A stretch of DNA of 9,090 nucleotides from DASZHJ01 sp035263705 (GTDB taxonomy: Bacteria > Pseudomonadota > Alphaproteobacteria > ATCC43930 > CGMCC-115725). The position numbers and the translations under genes were made by a program. Shown piece after piece: positions 6,289 through 9,090 of this stretch; the first letter of the stretch is position 1, and each line of letters begins with the position of its first letter. The DNA lies in assembly GCA_035263705.1 (NCBI GenBank), contig DATFRA010000006.1, forward strand, positions 1 through 9,090, read 5' to 3'. The notes below the pieces were generated by a model. It was given only the letters and a program-made list of their open reading frames with translations. It was not told where the DNA came from and did not search any database.

Positions 6289-7497
6289 ATGACCGAAAGC
6301 ATCTCGAATATGAAGCTGCTCGCCCATGACGAGCTTGCGGGGTTCGGCAACGTCGGCGAGGGCATGAGCCTGCAGCTTGCGAAGGGCGGGCGGCGCATCC
6401 TCTGGCTGGCGCACGAGTCCGCGCCCAAGAATTTCACGGCGCTCGAGGTGACCGATCCCCGTAGGCCCAGGGTGATCCTGCAGAGAGACCTGCCGCACCG
6501 GCAGATGCGCTCGAACTCGCTCGAAATCTGCGGCGACGTGATGGCGGTCGCCTATCAGACCGCGACGGTGGGCAAGACGCCGGCGGGCATCGAGCTCTTC
6601 GACATCGCCGAGCCTGAGGAGCCGCGCTCGATCGGATTCTTCGATTGCTCCGGCTCGCACTCGCGCGGCGTCCATCAGGTGTGGTTCGTCGACGGCGAGA
6701 CCATCCACTGCTCCGGTGGTGCCGCCGATTTTCAGCCGCGCAATCTCCGCGACGATCAGCCCTACCGGATCATCGATGTGCGCAACCCCGCGAAGCCCGC
6801 TGAGCTCGGCCGCTGGTGGGTGCCGGGTACGCGCGAGGGCGACGATGCGCCGCCACCCCCGCGGCATCCGCAATTCGATACCGGCATCCGCGCCCACAAC
6901 ACCAATGTCTATCCCGAGCGCCCCGATCGCGCCTATGTCGGCATGATCGACGGCGGCGCCTGGATCCTCGACGTCTCCGACAAGTCGCGGCCCACGCCGG
7001 TCGGGCACTGGAATCCGCATCCGCCCTATCCTGGCTTCACCCACACGGTGATGCCGCTCCTCGACCGCGATCTCCTGGTGGTGAGCGACGAGGCGATCGC
7101 CGACCGCGGCAAGGACTGGCCGAAGCTGGTGTGGATCGTCGATGCGCGCCGCGAGGACAATCTGGTGCCGATCAGCACCCTGCCGCTGCCGCCGATCGAG
7201 ACCCAGCGGCAGATCCCCGGCCGGTACGGCGCACACAATCTCCACGAGAACCGCCCGGGCCCCGCGTTCCGCTCGAGCACGCTGGTCTTCGGCACTTACT
7301 TCAATGGCGGCGTCCGCGTGCACGACATCACCGACCCGTTCCGGCCCAAGGAGGTCGCGCACTACGTACCGCCGCCGCCCAACGGCTCGACCGTGGGTTC
7401 CGCCAACATCAACGACGTCTACGTCGACGAGAACGAGATCGTCTACGCCGTCGACCGCTTCTCGGGCGGACTCTATGTGCTGGAGATGACGCTGTAG
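6289..7497 (+). CDS. LVIVD-type seven-bladed beta-propeller protein
   Basis: The 402-residue product consists of repeats, each ending in a strand followed by a D-P-x-x-P type turn: LEVTDPRRP, FDIAEPEEP, IDVRNPAKP, LDVSDKSRP, VDARRED and HDITDPFRP. By eye there are seven blades, starting near residues 25, 75, 127, 202, 251, 315 and 373. This is the pattern of LVIVD-repeat proteins, related in layout to choice-of-anchor and selenium-binding-protein-like propellers. Blades 3-6 carry a His at the equivalent position near the blade start (His129, His203, His252, His316), and blades 2 and 7 have Asn76 and Asn375-Asp376. Such a ring in a propeller tunnel could bind a metal or ligand; that is inference. 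No signal peptide is present and none can be added upstream, so it is predicted cytoplasmic although its operon partner is exported. Function is unknown. Confidence 0.85.
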   Translation: MTESISNMKLLAHDELAGFGNVGEGMSLQLAKGGRRILWLAHESAPKNFTALEVTDPRRPRVILQRDLPHRQMRSNSLEICGDVMAVAYQTATVGKTPAGIELFDIAEPEEPRSIGFFDCSGSHSRGVHQVWFVDGETIHCSGGAADFQPRNLRDDQPYRIIDVRNPAKPAELGRWWVPGTREGDDAPPPPRHPQFDTGIRAHNTNVYPERPDRAYVGMIDGGAWILDVSDKSRPTPVGHWNPHPPYPGFTHTVMPLLDRDLLVVSDEAIADRGKDWPKLVWIVDARREDNLVPISTLPLPPIETQRQIPGRYGAHNLHENRPGPAFRSSTLVFGTYFNGGVRVHDITDPFRPKEVAHYVPPPPNGSTVGSANINDVYVDENEIVYAVDRFSGGLYVLEMTL

Positions 7498-7503
7498 CGG
7501 GCG

Positions 7504-8154
7504 CTAAGCGGGTAGGGTCTCGCCGAGCTCGCCGATCCGGAACGGGCTCGCGGGGAGCGGCACACTTTTCCAGAAATCACGCAAGAGCGTGGGCAGGCTC
7601 GCAATCAGATCGCCGGTCTGTCCGCGCTGCAGATCGGCGGCAGGAATCTCGATGACGCGAACGTCGCGCTCCCGCAGCCGCGCGCGACATTCGCGTTGAG
7701 ACCGGGTTGGTGATCCCGCGCCCGTAATCTCGATCGCGTGAAGGTCGTCGCCGGTCCAGAAGGCGAGACTGACGGGTATCTCGGGAGACATCGGCAGGCG
7801 CGCCCGCGGCAGGGGGCAGAGCGCGGCGAAGCTCCAGTCCTCGGCCCGGAAGAGCCCACCATGCATCGCCGCAAGCGCTTCGATGCCGAGCCGATCGCGG
7901 ACGATGCAGTCGGCGATATCGCGGAAATATGCGTCGAGGAACAGGCGCGGCAGCTTGTCCCAGATGCCACAGAGGGATTTCAGGTACTCGCGCAGGAAGT
8001 CGAGGCGCTCGTGCACGGTCGTGAGCGCGATCAAGTCGGGTCGCTCCGGAAAATCCCACGCCATGTTGCTGAGCCGGAGTGGCTGACGGGGCGCAAGCAC
8101 AACGCCGAGCCCATTGCCATAAGAGATGGAGAGCGGTGTCGAGAGCGCGCCCAT
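7504..8154 (-). CDS. Hypothetical protein (216 residues) downstream of the TRAP permease
   Basis: I do not recognise this gene. The product is soluble, with no signal peptide or membrane helix. The N-terminal half holds a probable helical part (about 43-96, with LDFLREYLKSLCGIWDKLP). The C-terminal half has alternating hydrophobic strands and an Arg-rich helix: SLAFWTGDDLHAIEI (129-143), RSQRECRARLRERDVRVIEI (151-170), then a closing helix around 180-195. The strand-Asp-strand-Glu-helix-strand order (Asp137, Glu142) faintly resembles PD-(D/E)XK or DUF559-type nuclease folds, but the catalytic Lys is not evident. It starts 12 bases after the TRAP permease stop, so it is probably in the same transcript. 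An in-frame ATG at residue 31 is an alternative start. Codon bias is like that of its neighbours, which supports a real gene. It ends 6 bases from the convergent beta-propeller gene. Confidence 0.75.
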   Translation of the reverse strand: MGALSTPLSISYGNGLGVVLAPRQPLRLSNMAWDFPERPDLIALTTVHERLDFLREYLKSLCGIWDKLPRLFLDAYFRDIADCIVRDRLGIEALAAMHGGLFRAEDWSFAALCPLPRARLPMSPEIPVSLAFWTGDDLHAIEITGAGSPTRSQRECRARLRERDVRVIEIPAADLQRGQTGDLIASLPTLLRDFWKSVPLPASPFRIGELGETLPA

Positions 8155-8166
8155 GGGCGCACTCTA

Positions 8167-9090
8167 TCAATGCCCGACCAGCTGTACCATCCAGAGCGAG
8201 AGCGACGGGATGTACGTCACCATCATCAGAACGGCGAACATGACGGCGTAGAAAGGCCAGATCTTCCGCATCACCTGCTCCATGGTGACCTTGCCGACGG
8301 CGCAGCCCACGAACAGGATCGAGCCCACCGGCGGATGGCAGAGGCCGATGCCGAGGTTGAGCATCATGATCATGCCGAAATGCACGGGATTGACGCCGAA
8401 ATTCATCATCACCGGCAGCAGGATCGGCGTGCAGATTAGGATCGAGGGCGCCATGTCCATGAGGCAGCCCAGCACCAGGAGCATGATGTTGACCAGCATC
8501 AGGATCACGTACTTGTCCTGCGAGATCGTGAGGAAGGCCGCCGTCACCTTCGCCGGCACCTGCATCAGCGCCATGATGTAGCCGACGCTCGCCGCCATCG
8601 CGATCAGGGTCATCACCATCGCGACCGTGCGGAGCGTGCGGTGGATCAGCACCGGCAGATCCTTCCAACGGTAATCGCGATAGATGAACATGGTGACGAA
8701 GAAGGCCCAGACGCACGCGACCGCGCCAGCCTCGATCGCGGTGAAGATGCCGCCCAAGATGCCGCCGAGGATGATCGCGAGTGTGATCAGGCCCCAGAAC
8801 GCCTCGACCGCCATGCCAACCGCTTGCCGCGCCGGCACCGGCTCGCCGCGCGGATGGTCGTTCCGGTAGGCAAGGAAGATACAGAGGATGATCAGCGCCA
8901 CGCCCAGCAGCAACCCCGGCACCACGCCCGCCATGAAGAGGTCGATGACGGAGATCGCGCCGCCGGTTGCCAGCGAATAGATCACGGCGTTGTGGCTGGG
9001 CGGCACCAGCAGTGCCTGCACGGAGGCGGTGATGGTGACGTTGGTGGCGAAGACGCGAGGGTAGCCGCTCTTCTCCATCTGCGGGATCAT
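8167..9090 (-). CDS. dctM: TRAP transporter large permease DctM, C-terminal part
   Basis: About 307 residues of a TRAP large membrane subunit are present; the N-terminus, perhaps 120 residues, lies beyond the window edge. The Met at the edge is internal, since the family reads on through a conserved IMIPxM motif here. The sequence contains multiple hydrophobic spans typical of the roughly 12-helix DctM fold, with family motifs LFMAGVVPGLLLG, a long amphipathic loop after AYRNDHPRGE, and GLCHPPVGSILFVGCAVGKV near the end. DctM forms the sodium-coupled channel that, with a small membrane subunit and a periplasmic binding protein, imports carboxylates and similar solutes. The partner genes should lie past base 9090. 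The substrate cannot be told from this subunit. The usual IPPS segment reads LLVPPSHNAVIYS, a variant form. The unknown 216-residue gene follows directly. Confidence 0.94.
   Translation of the reverse strand: MIPQMEKSGYPRVFATNVTITASVQALLVPPSHNAVIYSLATGGAISVIDLFMAGVVPGLLLGVALIILCIFLAYRNDHPRGEPVPARQAVGMAVEAFWGLITLAIILGGILGGIFTAIEAGAVACVWAFFVTMFIYRDYRWKDLPVLIHRTLRTVAMVMTLIAMAASVGYIMALMQVPAKVTAAFLTISQDKYVILMLVNIMLLVLGCLMDMAPSILICTPILLPVMMNFGVNPVHFGMIMMLNLGIGLCHPPVGSILFVGCAVGKVTMEQVMRKIWPFYAVMFAVLMMVTYIPSLSLWMVQLVGH

Noticed and set aside
6265..6291. Binding protein and beta-propeller as one broken fusion gene
   Set aside because: They share a reading frame, but a proper GGAG ribosome site and ATG precede the second gene, and both proteins are complete, so two normal genes are the simpler reading.
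5260..7362. Open frame of 700 codons on the minus strand opposite the binding protein and beta-propeller genes
   Set aside because: Its translation is Arg/Asp/His/Ala-rich low-complexity sequence with no family motif, while the plus strand carries two recognisable families. Long antisense frames are expected in GC-rich coding DNA.
7577..8716. Alternative minus-strand frame spanning the TRAP permease end and the unknown gene
   Set aside because: It is frame-shifted relative to the clear DctM sequence and is His/Arg/Asp-rich, so it is a shadow.

Overview
The base composition is GC-rich with strong G/C bias at third codon positions. The genes present are typical of a free-living alphaproteobacterium of the Rhodospirillales/Hyphomicrobiales kind: a COG2308/COG2307/transglutaminase trio, a TRAP transporter, a CobW-like GTPase, an NMT1-type binding protein and a SEL1 protein. 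The lineage is inferred from gene content, since no rRNA or marker gene is present. No tRNA, rRNA, CRISPR array, insertion sequence or phage gene was seen.

Positions 1-2286 (+): the end of a circularly permuted ATP-grasp protein, an alpha-E protein and a transglutaminase-like protease. This trio is widely conserved and is thought to make or process a peptide-type amide modification whose product is unknown. The transglutaminase is separated from the other two by a 143-base spacer that holds a hairpin and a short tandem repeat. Positions 2294-3100 (-): a crotonase-family protein lacking both glutamates used by classical enoyl-CoA hydratase. A divergent spacer of about 217 bases, carrying a 9-bp inverted repeat, separates it from a single-pass membrane protein with a proline-rich stalk and SEL1-type repeats (about 3318-4178, +). 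Positions 4185-5189 (-): a COG0523/CobW-family GTPase, a probable metallochaperone, with a histidine-rich linker.

Positions 5248-7497 (+): a two-gene operon made of an exported NMT1/SsuA-like ABC substrate-binding protein without permease or ATPase genes, and a predicted cytoplasmic seven-bladed LVIVD-type beta-propeller. Histidines recur at the same place in four consecutive blades of the propeller. Positions 9090-7504 (-): the C-terminal part of a TRAP large permease (DctM), followed 12 bases later by an unrecognised 216-residue protein.

The layout is compact. Three convergent gene pairs (near 2290, 4181 and 7500) are separated by only 6-7 bases. Most of the window is ordinary chromosomal sequence. 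The parts most worth a second look are the substrate-binding-protein/beta-propeller pair beside the GTPase, the atypical crotonase, the spacer before the transglutaminase, and the unknown gene behind the TRAP permease.
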